Positions 34,259 through 42,846 of a DNA stretch of 64,000 bases are shown here, one piece after another (position 1 is the first letter of the stretch; each line of letters begins with the position of its first letter). The notes below the pieces were generated by a model. The model made no database searches, was not told the origin of the DNA, and worked only from the letters and a program-made list of their open reading frames with translations. A program made the translations under genes and the position numbers. The DNA is from Sporomusa silvacetica DSM 10669. GTDB lineage: Bacteria > Bacillota > Negativicutes > Sporomusales > Sporomusaceae. Location: positions 36,718 through 100,717 of the forward strand of contig NZ_LSLK01000110.1 in assembly GCF_002257705.1 (NCBI RefSeq), given 5' to 3'.

Positions 34259-35212
34259 ATGACAGTCAGTGGTTCGGCAATATCGTTATTAAATTGCAAA
34301 AAAGCAGATAATGGTTTTCAAGTTCTCTTGGTCGATGCTTGTTCACAGTCACATTTATTTCAGAAAAGGAAGCTAAATAACCTACAGGCGAATGTTTCAA
34401 ACGTAAGTCCTTTCACCGTCAACCCCGAACAAGAACTTACAGATATGCACAACCAGCTTATTACTGTATGCCTTCATAACCCGAATTTAAATGACTTTCA
34501 TCTTCATAACAAACTTCGTAAAACTAACCCCACTTTGACAATGGATACTTTGTATCGATTAAAGCAAGAGTGTGGTTTAGATAATCGTGAGACGATCTGC
34601 AACATTTTGTTAAATCGGTTATTTCTAGGCTGTAATAACGAATTAAATGCTACCCAACTTAAATTCATCTATAAGATGCATCCTGAATTGCATGACCGCG
34701 ATGTGCGTCCAAGCCGCCCTGGCGAACTTATTGTTTACAAATGCCTTTTCGGAACAAGGTTGGCGGAAAGGGGAAGCTTATATGTCCATATATTTATAGA
34801 CATGTTTAACGGCTGGAGTTTTGCCAGAATTAACTCAAACCGTTCATTAAAAGAAGGAATTAGAATACTTCAAAAACACATTGAGCCCATATATAGCAAA
34901 AATGGTTTTCACATAAAAAACGTTCTTCAAACATTGCCAACTTATCGTAACAAACAAAACACCATGCCGCTTGCAAACCAAAATGGGTTAACAGCTAAAA
35001 TTCAATGGGAAATAAGCACGCGTCAATTCGGATTAATCAAACACTTTCAGCGTCAACTTGTAATGAGTAATTTTTTTGAAAATTATCGAGAAGAACTATC
35101 TTCTTTTCGTATGCTCACTGCTTTTTCAAACCTACTCAAAAGATATAATGCAGAATTCAATTTTGGCCAACAACGTCCTATGTTACGATCTACTACAATA
35201 AAACCATTATAA
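34259..35212 (+). CDS. degenerate/domesticated DDE-integrase-like protein
   Basis: A 317-aa protein with a transposase-like layout. A helical N-terminal half is followed by a retroviral-integrase-like core: PGELIVYKCLFGTR, then YVHIFIDMFNGWSFARI, which matches the second strand with its Asp. The expected VLTDNG-type Asp is replaced by VLQTLPTYRNKQN, and no clear catalytic Glu is left. The end RYNAEFNFGQQRP recalls the YN..RPH tail of IS3/IS481 transposases. Yet the frame is intact with a good ribosome site (AGGAGG 34244-34249). No terminal inverted repeats are seen. It may be a repurposed DNA-binding protein or a decaying transposase. Confidence 0.6.
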   Translation: MTVSGSAISLLNCKKADNGFQVLLVDACSQSHLFQKRKLNNLQANVSNVSPFTVNPEQELTDMHNQLITVCLHNPNLNDFHLHNKLRKTNPTLTMDTLYRLKQECGLDNRETICNILLNRLFLGCNNELNATQLKFIYKMHPELHDRDVRPSRPGELIVYKCLFGTRLAERGSLYVHIFIDMFNGWSFARINSNRSLKEGIRILQKHIEPIYSKNGFHIKNVLQTLPTYRNKQNTMPLANQNGLTAKIQWEISTRQFGLIKHFQRQLVMSNFFENYREELSSFRMLTAFSNLLKRYNAEFNFGQQRPMLRSTTIKPL

Positions 35213-35743
35213 TGTGAGCCTAAAACCTATATCACAAGCAAGTTGATGGACTAGTATTGGGGGCAGAACATCACGATTTTCCTTGGTAACGGTGATGAGC
35301 TTCACTTGGGGATGATTTCTGACTCGATCGACCCAACCTTTGCTTGCTAGTTTTATAACGCCAAAAACCGGTGTATTGCCATCAAGAGTATCAATAACTT
35401 CCTTTTGAAAAGCAAGCGCCTCCCATTCCAAGCTGCCACATTCATCCATCAAAATCAAATTTGAACTGGTTCTGGCAGACCTGATCAGTTCAACACCATA
35501 ATTGTCAAATTTCTTCGTTAAAGTCTGGGGAGGATTGCCTTCGAAAAAACGCACGACAGCGTTTTCTTCCCTAAAACTCTTTGATTCAGGGGCAGAATTC
35601 ATATACAGCAGTTTGTTGGGCAATTCCCTGTCAGGACCGTAGTACGTCTTAAAACCACCAGGGGTTATCTTCAGCAGGGAAAGGGTTTTGGCAATTACCG
35701 TGCTTTTCCCGACTTGTATTTCACCTGTCAAAAATATATGCAT
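35207..35743 (-). CDS. THEP1-type nucleoside-triphosphatase
   Basis: A 178-aa P-loop NTPase of the THEP1 (DUF265) family. It begins MHIFLTGEIQVGKST, with Walker A as GEIQVGKST; the family usually has GxPGxGKT. GGFKT and Walker B LILMDECGSLE follow. The family hydrolyses several NTPs; the cell role is unclear. ATG 35743 matches the family's start; the frame continues 11 codons upstream to a TTG. The gene overlaps the end of the integrase-like gene by 6 bp in convergent orientation. Confidence 0.82.
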   Translation of the reverse strand: MHIFLTGEIQVGKSTVIAKTLSLLKITPGGFKTYYGPDRELPNKLLYMNSAPESKSFREENAVVRFFEGNPPQTLTKKFDNYGVELIRSARTSSNLILMDECGSLEWEALAFQKEVIDTLDGNTPVFGVIKLASKGWVDRVRNHPQVKLITVTKENRDVLPPILVHQLACDIGFRLTL

Positions 35744-35912
35744 TTTATTTATAGACCCCTTTGACTTCGAATACAACGAGTCAGCACACCCCCGCTTTTT
35801 GCGGATAGGCCTCGGTCACCCCCAAATCTCTGCAGTAAATCTCGTTTTATCGTACTGATACGACTAATGTTACCACGCCTTAGTAAGACGTGCAACATGC
35901 CGCCAGAGCAAA

Positions 35913-36377
35913 CTAATTTAATAAATTCAAAGTTTTCTTTTGACCCTCAAGATAGTCACAGATAGAACGAAACTCTTTTATGTCGGTGATTTTTTTTAAG
36001 TCCCGAAGATCAAAAATAATGGCTGTATGTTTATGTTTTATTAACTCCATATCATATAATTCACATTCAATAAATCCTTCTCTCCAACTATGAATATATG
36101 GTAGGAAGTCATCCCAATTGCGCTCGAAATATTTTACCTTGGCAAAACATAACTGATATATATAAAAAATAATCCTTATAACCGAGGATTTTTTTACGAA
36201 TTTGTGGCTAAAAAATATTTTTTGAGGATATTTTCCCTTGGGCCTTTCCCAATATAAATCAGAATTACAGTGAAGATCGTATTTGATAAGCACTTTTCGT
36301 TTTTCGTCATCTAACTCTTCCATTACTATTTGATTTCTGACTTCATCACATTGTACCTTTAACTTTTGATAATCCAC
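35913..36377 (-). CDS. hypothetical protein, 154 aa
   Basis: I do not recognise this protein. It is charged and aromatic-rich with no signal peptide. A basic middle part (HKFVKKSSVIRIIFYIYQLC) has a short hydrophobic stretch; the C-terminal HTAIIFDLRDLKKITDIKEF looks like a strand-helix unit. GTG 36377 is the probable start, after GGGGAGG (36393-36387). The 323 bp between this gene and the next hold only a promoter-like stretch and a hairpin. Confidence 0.6.
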   Translation of the reverse strand: MDYQKLKVQCDEVRNQIVMEELDDEKRKVLIKYDLHCNSDLYWERPKGKYPQKIFFSHKFVKKSSVIRIIFYIYQLCFAKVKYFERNWDDFLPYIHSWREGFIECELYDMELIKHKHTAIIFDLRDLKKITDIKEFRSICDYLEGQKKTLNLLN

Positions 36378-36625
36378 CTGTGAACCTCCCCACTAGTAGC
36401 TCAAGTTTTACAGTACAAAAATGATAATCAAATCAACATTCATTTTATAAAACTAATTCGCAAATTATTTATAGAATCCTTTTATATATTAATATATTTT
36501 TTAACTGGTATCGATATACTTTATATTAATTACTCGTCTCTAGTTTGCACAGGTTTATTTTGGATTGCGGGTATAGTATAATAAACATTAATTGATTCTA
36601 TATTCTAAAAATAAAAACTAAATAC

Positions 36626-36677
36626 CTATTGCCACTAAACCATCTGGGTTTCAAAATAAATACTTTGGTGGCAATAG
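36626..36677 (+). promoter_or_regulatory. stem-loop in the leader of the ABC cassette
   Basis: CTATTGCCACTAAA (36626-36639) pairs with TTTGGTGGCAATAG (36664-36677), 14 bp with one G-U. It lies 10 bp before the ribosome site of the binding-protein gene. TATAAT (36576-36581) upstream may be the -10. It may control or stabilise the mRNA; no U-run. Confidence 0.5.
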
Positions 36678-36701
36678 ATGAGCACCAGGGGAGGAAATAA
36701 T

Positions 36702-37724
36702 TTGATTAAAAAGATTGTATCATTAGTACTTGTTGGTATGTTTTTACTGAGCTTGGTCGGCTGTTCGAACAACAACAATGCGACTAAGCCACCTGAGAGT
36801 AAGACGCTGAAGGTAGTGGCGGCTTACGGTAACAAAGAACAGATATTTGATGCTTTTACTAAGGATACCGGTATCAAGGTAGAATTTTTGGATATGTCGT
36901 CAGGAGAAGTATTAGCGCGGACTGAGGCTGAGGGTGGTAAGCCTATGGCAGATGTCTGGTTCGGTGGTGGCCTTGATAGCTTTATTGCCGCCAAGAATAA
37001 AGGGCTTTTGACAAAATATGAGTCCAAGGAAGTTGCAGCCATACCACAAGAGTACAGAGATAAGGATTTCTACTGGTATGGGGTTTCATTGGTTACAGTT
37101 GGCTTTATGACCAATGCAGAAATTCTGAAACAAAAAGGATTGCCTGCACCTAAAACCTGGGCTGATTTAAAAGATCCCAAATATAAAGGTGAGGTTTTAA
37201 TTGCCAATCCTAGTATTTCAGGAACCAACTATGCCATGTTGAGCTGTATTCTGCAGACAAAAGGACAGGAAGAAGGCTGGAAATACTTTACTGAACTTTC
37301 AAAGAATGTACCTTTCTTTTCCAAGCGTGGTGGCGAACCGCCGACTAAAGTGGCCGCTGGCGAAGCCGCTGTTGGTGTTATCCCCATCAGCGGCGAGTTT
37401 TTTGCTTTGAAGAGCAAGGCGCCTGTTGAACTTTACTTTCCGGAAGATGGAATTCCCTGGGTTCCTGCAGGTCTGGCTATTTTCAAAAATGCACAAAACC
37501 TAGAAAATGCCAAAGCTTTTGTGGATTGGGCATTATCAGCCAAAGGGCAGAAAATCATTAGTGAAGCCGATCCGCGGGTAATGGTACGTCCTGATGTTCC
37601 GGTACCGGATATTATGAAGGATTTTTCCAAAGACAAATTAATGAAAGTGGATTTAGAGATTTTTGGCATAGAGCGCACAGCCACCCTTGACGCCTGGGAT
37701 GCAAAAATCGGTAAAAAACAGTAG
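36702..37724 (+). CDS. ABC transporter substrate-binding lipoprotein (ferric/phosphonate type)
   Basis: A 340-aa lipoprotein: signal IKKIVSLVLVGMFLLSLVG then C of the lipobox LVGC. Domain features: LKVVAAYGNKEQIFDAF, ADVWFGGGLDSFIAAK, LPAPKTWADLKDPKYKGEV and GEAAVGVIPISGEF. This is the FbpA/PhnS-like class that binds Fe3+, thiamine or 2-aminoethylphosphonate; the sequence does not settle which. The start is TTG 36702, preceded by AGGGGAGG (36687-36694); the in-frame ATG at 36678 lies upstream of the ribosome site and inside the leader stem. It heads a four-gene operon. Confidence 0.85.
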   Translation: MIKKIVSLVLVGMFLLSLVGCSNNNNATKPPESKTLKVVAAYGNKEQIFDAFTKDTGIKVEFLDMSSGEVLARTEAEGGKPMADVWFGGGLDSFIAAKNKGLLTKYESKEVAAIPQEYRDKDFYWYGVSLVTVGFMTNAEILKQKGLPAPKTWADLKDPKYKGEVLIANPSISGTNYAMLSCILQTKGQEEGWKYFTELSKNVPFFSKRGGEPPTKVAAGEAAVGVIPISGEFFALKSKAPVELYFPEDGIPWVPAGLAIFKNAQNLENAKAFVDWALSAKGQKIISEADPRVMVRPDVPVPDIMKDFSKDKLMKVDLEIFGIERTATLDAWDAKIGKKQ

Positions 37725-37736
37725 GAGTTAGAATAC

Positions 37737-38369
37737 ATGTTTATTGACACACATATTCATGAAAGCAAATATTCCCTGGATAGTCATGTCTCTTTGAATG
37801 AGATCGTGGATAGAGCCAAAAAGATTGGGTTGGATGGAATATGTATTACCGATCACGATGATAACCAGATAAGACACGTGGCTCGTGCTCTTTCTAAAGA
37901 ACTGGGTTATCTTATTATTCCCGGCTGCGAGGTATTGACTTATGAGGGAGACATTGTTGTTTTTGGTGTGGATGATTTGCCTGAGGGGAAACTTCATGCC
38001 GCTGAATTGATTTCTTATGTAAATGCTAAGGGAGGGGTGGGCATTAGTGCCCATCCTTTTCGTAATAATAACCGGGGTTTAGGTGAGAACATTCAAAGAG
38101 TGCAGGGGCTGGCCGGCGTCGAGGGGTTTAATGGCAATACTGATCTACCAAGCAATCTGCAGGCATGCCGATTAGCAGGCCAATTAGGTTTGCCGATTTT
38201 TGGAGCCAGTGATGCCCACCACGTTCATGAAGTGGGTAAGTACGCCACTTATTTTGCCTGTCCAATTACCAGTGAAGCGGAATTCATTGAGGCAATTAAA
38301 GCTGGCGTAACGCGTCCAGCCATTTGTTTAGATAATGGCTTTACTCTGCTTGATTATGTACGGAAGTAA
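37737..38369 (+). CDS. PHP-domain phosphoesterase
   Basis: A 210-aa polymerase-and-histidinol-phosphatase domain protein. The four PHP motifs are visible: DTHIHESKYSLD, ITDHDDN, HPFRNN (after ISA), and ASDAHHVHEVG. This is a metal-dependent phosphoesterase fold. Its position between a binding protein and its permease is unusual and suggests that the imported substrate carries a phosphate ester, or that the enzyme acts on a signal linked to uptake (inference). Spacing is 12 bp from the binding-protein gene and 6 bp to the permease gene. Confidence 0.85.
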   Translation: MFIDTHIHESKYSLDSHVSLNEIVDRAKKIGLDGICITDHDDNQIRHVARALSKELGYLIIPGCEVLTYEGDIVVFGVDDLPEGKLHAAELISYVNAKGGVGISAHPFRNNNRGLGENIQRVQGLAGVEGFNGNTDLPSNLQACRLAGQLGLPIFGASDAHHVHEVGKYATYFACPITSEAEFIEAIKAGVTRPAICLDNGFTLLDYVRK

Positions 38370-38375
38370 GCTGGT

Positions 38376-40070
38376 ATGTACAAAGTGAACGTTTCCTGTA
38401 AATTAGTTTCACAGAGTACATCAGCATTTGTATTAAAACTACTGGATAATTTGCTATGGGTTAGTATTGCCGCCAGTATTCTGATATTTATTTTTTGGCC
38501 AATTGCGACAGTATTGTTGCGCAGTTTTTATTATCAAGGACAACTTTCCTTACGGTTATTCGCGGAGATTTTACCGGCTAATGTTCAATACCTCTACAAT
38601 AGTGTCTTTGTAGCTGTGCTATCTACTATTCTAGCTTTACTGGTTTCTGTCTGCATCGCTCTCTATGAAAGCTATTCGCAAAGCCGTCTTAGGATATTTG
38701 TTACGCCGCTACTGTTTTTAACTATGATATCCCCTCCCTTCGTCTCCTCTCTTGCTTATATCACCTTGTTTGGCAGAAGAGGATTTATTACCAACACCCT
38801 GCTTGGTATTAGCTGTAACCCCTATGGTTGGCATGGAATTGTTGTTATGCAGGCTTTGGGAGAGATCTCTATTACGGCTTTGATGATTATTGGGGTTTTA
38901 CGTGGCATAGACGGAAGATTGCTCCAGGCCTCTCGGGACCTGGGAGCTTCCAGCAGCGATACTCTTCGACGAATTGTGCTGCCTTTATTGTTGCCTGGTA
39001 TTGGGGCGGCAGGCTTCATTGCTTTTATCAAGTCACTGGCAGATTTCGGAACACCCATCGTTATTGGCGGTAATTTCAGTGTATTAGCCACGGAAACCTA
39101 TTTAATGGTTATTTCCCGTGGCGATTTAGGGAAGGCGGCAGTGCTCAGTATGATGCTGCTTGCACCGGCACTCATAGCTATGCTGTTTTACCGGCGTACA
39201 GAAAGTGGGGGTGTACTTTCTACTATGGCTGGCATCAAATCCATAGACGGACAACAGGAAATAACGTTAGGAAGGATTCTTGGAAAATTACTGGCGATTA
39301 TAACCTGGCTTTTTTTTGTCTTGATGCTAGTGCAGTTTTTTACCATTCTACTAACAGCGGTCACCAGATATACGCCAGGAGGCTATATCTTAACCAGCGA
39401 ATACCTCAGTGTCTTAAATAGCGATAAGTGGCGCAGTGTTTTACGGAGTACTTGGTATGCTTTCCAGGCGGGTGTGGCTGCTAGTCTAATCGGCGTAATA
39501 CTCGCCTATTATATCGAACGCAGGCAAGTATGGGGCGGCAGACTGCTGGAGTTATTAGCCAATTTACCTTATGTTATTCCGGGAACACTCTTTGGTATCG
39601 GATATGTTTTGGCATTTCACACGGAGCCGCTTGAACTTACAGGTACAGCCTCTATTATTGTCATTAACTGCATTTTCCGACAAATAACCGTTGCTGCCAA
39701 GGCCGGATCGGCTGTGTTGGCGAATATTAACCCAGAAATTGAAAATGCAGCCAGAGATTTAGGTACGCCAAGGCTTTTTGTCATAAAAGATATATTCTTC
39801 CCTCTGCTAAAACCTGCAGTTTTGGTAAGCTTTGTAAACACTTTTACCGCCACTATGATGACCATCGGTTCAATTATTTTTATTATTTCACCCAACGCCA
39901 AGGTGGCTACTGTGGAATTATTCGGACTGCTCAACCAAGGCGCATACGGTGAAGCAGCGGTCCTAGCTGTCCTATTGACATTAGTTACCGTTACGGCCAA
40001 TCTACTATTTGCCTGGCTTTTGAAAAATAAAGATAAAAAAAAGGATGTTTCCTATGTATCTAATTCTTGA
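38376..40070 (+). CDS. ABC transporter permease, double-length (FbpB/ThiP-like)
   Basis: A 564-aa permease with twelve membrane helices in two homologous halves. Each half has the EAA loop that contacts the ATPase: EISITALMIIGVLRGIDGRLLQASRDLGAS is shown here only in part as RLLQASRDLGAS, and the second is EIENAARDLGTP. Such fused permeases serve Fe3+, thiamine and aminoethylphosphonate importers. Its end overlaps the ATPase gene by 17 bp. ATG 38376 sits 6 bp after the PHP gene stop. Confidence 0.9.
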   Translation: MYKVNVSCKLVSQSTSAFVLKLLDNLLWVSIAASILIFIFWPIATVLLRSFYYQGQLSLRLFAEILPANVQYLYNSVFVAVLSTILALLVSVCIALYESYSQSRLRIFVTPLLFLTMISPPFVSSLAYITLFGRRGFITNTLLGISCNPYGWHGIVVMQALGEISITALMIIGVLRGIDGRLLQASRDLGASSSDTLRRIVLPLLLPGIGAAGFIAFIKSLADFGTPIVIGGNFSVLATETYLMVISRGDLGKAAVLSMMLLAPALIAMLFYRRTESGGVLSTMAGIKSIDGQQEITLGRILGKLLAIITWLFFVLMLVQFFTILLTAVTRYTPGGYILTSEYLSVLNSDKWRSVLRSTWYAFQAGVAASLIGVILAYYIERRQVWGGRLLELLANLPYVIPGTLFGIGYVLAFHTEPLELTGTASIIVINCIFRQITVAAKAGSAVLANINPEIENAARDLGTPRLFVIKDIFFPLLKPAVLVSFVNTFTATMMTIGSIIFIISPNAKVATVELFGLLNQGAYGEAAVLAVLLTLVTVTANLLFAWLLKNKDKKKDVSYVSNS

Positions 40071-40989
40071 GAAACTCACGCAACGCTTTGGCGATAAAAT
40101 TGTAGTGGAAAGTGTTACTATTGACGTCCAACAAGGACAACTGGTTACCTTATTGGGCCCCAGCGGTTGTGGAAAAACAACTCTTTTAAAAATGATTGGC
40201 GGTTTTTTAAAACCAGTTGCTGGGCGTATAGTACTTGACGGCGTGGATATAACAAATTTGCCGCCTGAGCAACGTTCTGTTGCTACCGTTTTTCAAAATT
40301 ATGCGCTTTTTCCTCATATGACAGTACTAGAAAACGTGATGTATGGTTTACGTTATAAGCCAGGCTATAGTAAGAAAATAACGAAGGAATTAGCAAAAAA
40401 AATGTTGGAACTGGTTCACCTGCAAGATCTTTATGCGCAAAATGTAACAAGAATTAGCGGCGGTCAGCAGCAACGAGTCGCATTAGCCAGGGCGTTGATC
40501 CTGAGTCCGAAAGTATTGTTGTTGGACGAGCCACTTAGCAATCTTGATGCCAAGCTGAGAATAAAGATACGGCAAGAGATCAAAGATATTCAGAATAAAT
40601 TAGGAATGACCATGTTGTTTGTTACTCATGATCAGGAAGAAGCCCTGAGCTTATCTGACCGCATTGTAGTTATGAACAGAGGGAAGGTTGAGCAGATTGG
40701 TACTCCTCAGGATATTTATTCCAATCCTCAAAATGAGTTTGTTGCCAATTTTGTTGGAAGGGCTAACTTGATTCAAACAACAACGGGAACTACTTTTATC
40801 CGACCGGAAAATCTTATTCCCGTCGAAACGGGTGGAGATTATCAAGGAGTAATCGTACAAAAACAATATATGGGTTCCTATACTATTTATTATATCGATA
40901 CTAAAAAAATGATATTGCAAATGGATGTACAGAATCTGGAGGATAATGATTGGAACCTTGGTCAGGTGTTACAGCTTAAAGTAGAATAA
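40054..40989 (+). CDS. ABC transporter ATP-binding protein
   Basis: A 311-aa ATPase: Walker A GPSGCGKTT, Q-loop VFQNYALFPHM, signature ISGGQQQRVALARAL, Walker B VLLLDEPLSNLD, H-loop TMLFVTHDQ. The short C-terminal part looks like a shortened TOBE domain. The frame opens at ATG 40045, but AAGGATG at 40039-40045 serves better for ATG 40054. It is the last gene of the cassette; a 20-bp terminator stem follows. Confidence 0.92.
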   Translation: MYLILEKLTQRFGDKIVVESVTIDVQQGQLVTLLGPSGCGKTTLLKMIGGFLKPVAGRIVLDGVDITNLPPEQRSVATVFQNYALFPHMTVLENVMYGLRYKPGYSKKITKELAKKMLELVHLQDLYAQNVTRISGGQQQRVALARALILSPKVLLLDEPLSNLDAKLRIKIRQEIKDIQNKLGMTMLFVTHDQEEALSLSDRIVVMNRGKVEQIGTPQDIYSNPQNEFVANFVGRANLIQTTTGTTFIRPENLIPVETGGDYQGVIVQKQYMGSYTIYYIDTKKMILQMDVQNLEDNDWNLGQVLQLKVE

Positions 40990-41003
40990 AAAGAGGTATC
41001 TCC

Positions 41004-41056
41004 TTAAGAAAAGGTGCTGTGTTAAACAACAGTTTCAACACAGCACCTTTTCTTAA
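41004..41056 (+). terminator. terminator of the ABC cassette
   Basis: Twenty-base perfect arms (41004-41023 and 41037-41056), ending in a T-rich right arm. Confidence 0.85.
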
Positions 41057-41067
41057 ACAATAAAAAA

Positions 41068-41098
41068 TTCCTAGCCAATTGTCACAATTAGCTAGGAA
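41068..41098 (-). terminator. terminator after tRNA-Glu
   Basis: On the minus strand TTCCTAGC (41098-41091) pairs with GCTAGGAA (41075-41068), with an inner AATTG/CAATT, followed by six U's (41067-41062). Confidence 0.88.
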
Positions 41099-41112
41099 CT
41101 GCTAAATTAATT

Positions 41113-41187
41113 TGGTAGCCCTAAGGGGAATTGAACCCCTGCCTCCGCCTTGAGAGGGCAGCGTCTTAACCTCTTGACCATAGGGCC
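41113..41187 (-). tRNA. tRNA-Glu (anticodon CTC)
   Basis: A 75-nt cloverleaf with encoded CCA. The acceptor stem GGCCCTA pairs with TAGGGCT (one G-U). The anticodon stem CTGCC/GGCGG encloses loop CTCTCAA, giving anticodon CTC. The T arm is GGGGTTCAATTCCCC. It lies 68 bp after gltX on the same strand, so the glutamyl-tRNA synthetase sits beside one of its substrates. Confidence 0.95.
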
Positions 41188-41213
41188 ATAGAAAATATCT
41201 CTAACACATATTG

Positions 41214-41242
41214 ATTTTACATCTTTGTATTGAATTTTGCAA
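41214..41242 (-). promoter_or_regulatory. promoter of tRNA-Glu
   Basis: TTGCAA (41242-41237), 17-bp spacer, TAAAAT (41219-41214) on the minus strand, in the gap between gltX and the tRNA. Confidence 0.6.
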
Positions 41243-41255
41243 GAGGTACTTTCAA

Positions 41256-42728
41256 TTATCTAGCTTGTTTACCAACAAAACTTATGGCTCGCTTTAGCCT
41301 CAGCAGGCAACAATCTTTGCCCAAGAGTGGCATTACGTCAAATAATCCAGGACTCACTGTTCGTCCTGTTAATGCAAGTCTGGTAGGATGAATGATCTCG
41401 CCAGACTTTATACCCAGTTCCTCGACCAGCTGTTTATAAGCCGCCTCCGTATGCATAACATCAAAAATTTCAATCTGTTCCAAACGCTCCAGCGCCTTAC
41501 ACAAGAGTTTTTCCACTTCGGGGGAGGAAAAGTATTTGCGCTGACCTTTTTCATCATACTCAGTGACATCCCCAAAATAATAGTCTACCGACTCAGCCAA
41601 TTCAACAAGCGTTTTAACTCTATCCCGCATGACACCGACAACTGCCCGAATAACATTATACTGCTCCACCGCTTGTTCTTCCGTAATCAACCCTTTACGT
41701 AGAAAGAAAGGAATCGCCTCGTGAGTAATATCATCAAGATTCATGCTGCTTAGATACTGACCGTTAATCCAGGTCAGTTTTTTTGTATCGTAAATTGCCG
41801 CATTCTTTGAAACCTTATCTAAACGGAATTTTTCCATGGTCTCTTTAGGCGTGAAGATTTCCTGCTCACCCCCTGGTGACCAGCCCAAGAGAGTCAAGTA
41901 ATTAACGATCGCGGGTGCCAAGAACCCTTGCTCTCGAAATTCTTCTACTGATGTTGCCCCATGACGTTTACTGAGTTTACTTCTATCAGGAGCAAGAATC
42001 ATTGCCACGTGGGCAAATTGGACTGTCTCATATCCCAGTGCTTCATATAGTAGCACTTGTTTCGGAGTATTGGAAAGATGCTCTTCCGCCCGAATTACAT
42101 GGCTGATAGACATCGCATGATCATCAATAACACAGGCGAAATTATAGGCCGGCATACCATTCGACTTCAGGATGACAAGGTCGTCAAATTGATCGAGGGA
42201 AAAATTCACTTCTCCATGAACCAAATCTCTGACTTTTACCTGTCCGCTATCTGGAATTTGCAGCCTAATCACAGCTTTTTCCCCTGCTTCAATTCTTTTT
42301 TGAGCTATAGAGAGCGGAAGATCGCGACACTTGCCATTATATCTAAATGCCTCGCCGGCTTGTCGCTGCCTCTCTCTAACATGCTCCAACTCCGTGGTTG
42401 TGCAGAAACAGTAATATGCCTTACCTTCCTCAACCAGCCTTTGTGCTTCTCGTCGATATAAATCTAATCGCTCCGACTGATAATAGGGTCCGCAAGGACC
42501 GCCTATTTCCGGTCCTTCATCCCAATCTATCCCCAGCCATTTCAGGCTGGCCAAAATCTGCGAAACAGAATCTTTCTTCAGTCGCTGTGTATCTGTATCC
42601 TCAATTCTAAGAACAAACTGTCCCTGACACTGCCGGGCAAAAAACCAGTTAAACAATGCTGTCCTTGCTCCACCGATATGCAGATAACCTGTCGGACTTG
42701 GAGCAAACCTTACTCTTACTGTATTCAA
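41256..42728 (-). CDS. gltX: glutamyl-tRNA synthetase
   Basis: A 490-aa class I synthetase that charges tRNA-Glu. The HIGH motif is PTGYLHIGGARTALFNWF (about 11-28) and the KMSKS-type motif is DRSKLSKRHGA (about 248-258). A C-terminal helical anticodon-binding domain follows. The length is normal for discriminating or non-discriminating bacterial GltX; the sequence alone does not say which. It is downstream of the Nramp gene with 118 bp between, and upstream of tRNA-Glu(CTC). Confidence 0.97.
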   Translation of the reverse strand: MNTVRVRFAPSPTGYLHIGGARTALFNWFFARQCQGQFVLRIEDTDTQRLKKDSVSQILASLKWLGIDWDEGPEIGGPCGPYYQSERLDLYRREAQRLVEEGKAYYCFCTTTELEHVRERQRQAGEAFRYNGKCRDLPLSIAQKRIEAGEKAVIRLQIPDSGQVKVRDLVHGEVNFSLDQFDDLVILKSNGMPAYNFACVIDDHAMSISHVIRAEEHLSNTPKQVLLYEALGYETVQFAHVAMILAPDRSKLSKRHGATSVEEFREQGFLAPAIVNYLTLLGWSPGGEQEIFTPKETMEKFRLDKVSKNAAIYDTKKLTWINGQYLSSMNLDDITHEAIPFFLRKGLITEEQAVEQYNVIRAVVGVMRDRVKTLVELAESVDYYFGDVTEYDEKGQRKYFSSPEVEKLLCKALERLEQIEIFDVMHTEAAYKQLVEELGIKSGEIIHPTRLALTGRTVSPGLFDVMPLLGKDCCLLRLKRAISFVGKQAR

Positions 42729-42846
42729 AACGCAGGCCCCCCGATATATATGTAAATTTTATTATAGCACATTGAACCGAAAAAGTGATTTTTTACAGTT
42801 CTACGTATATCGGAGAGTAGTTACCTTCTTAATTAGTATCTTGGTA

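Noticed and set aside
35780..35912. Structured RNA upstream of the THEP1 gene
   Set aside because: A GC-rich CCGC/GCGG stem exists but no known class matches and pairing is weak.
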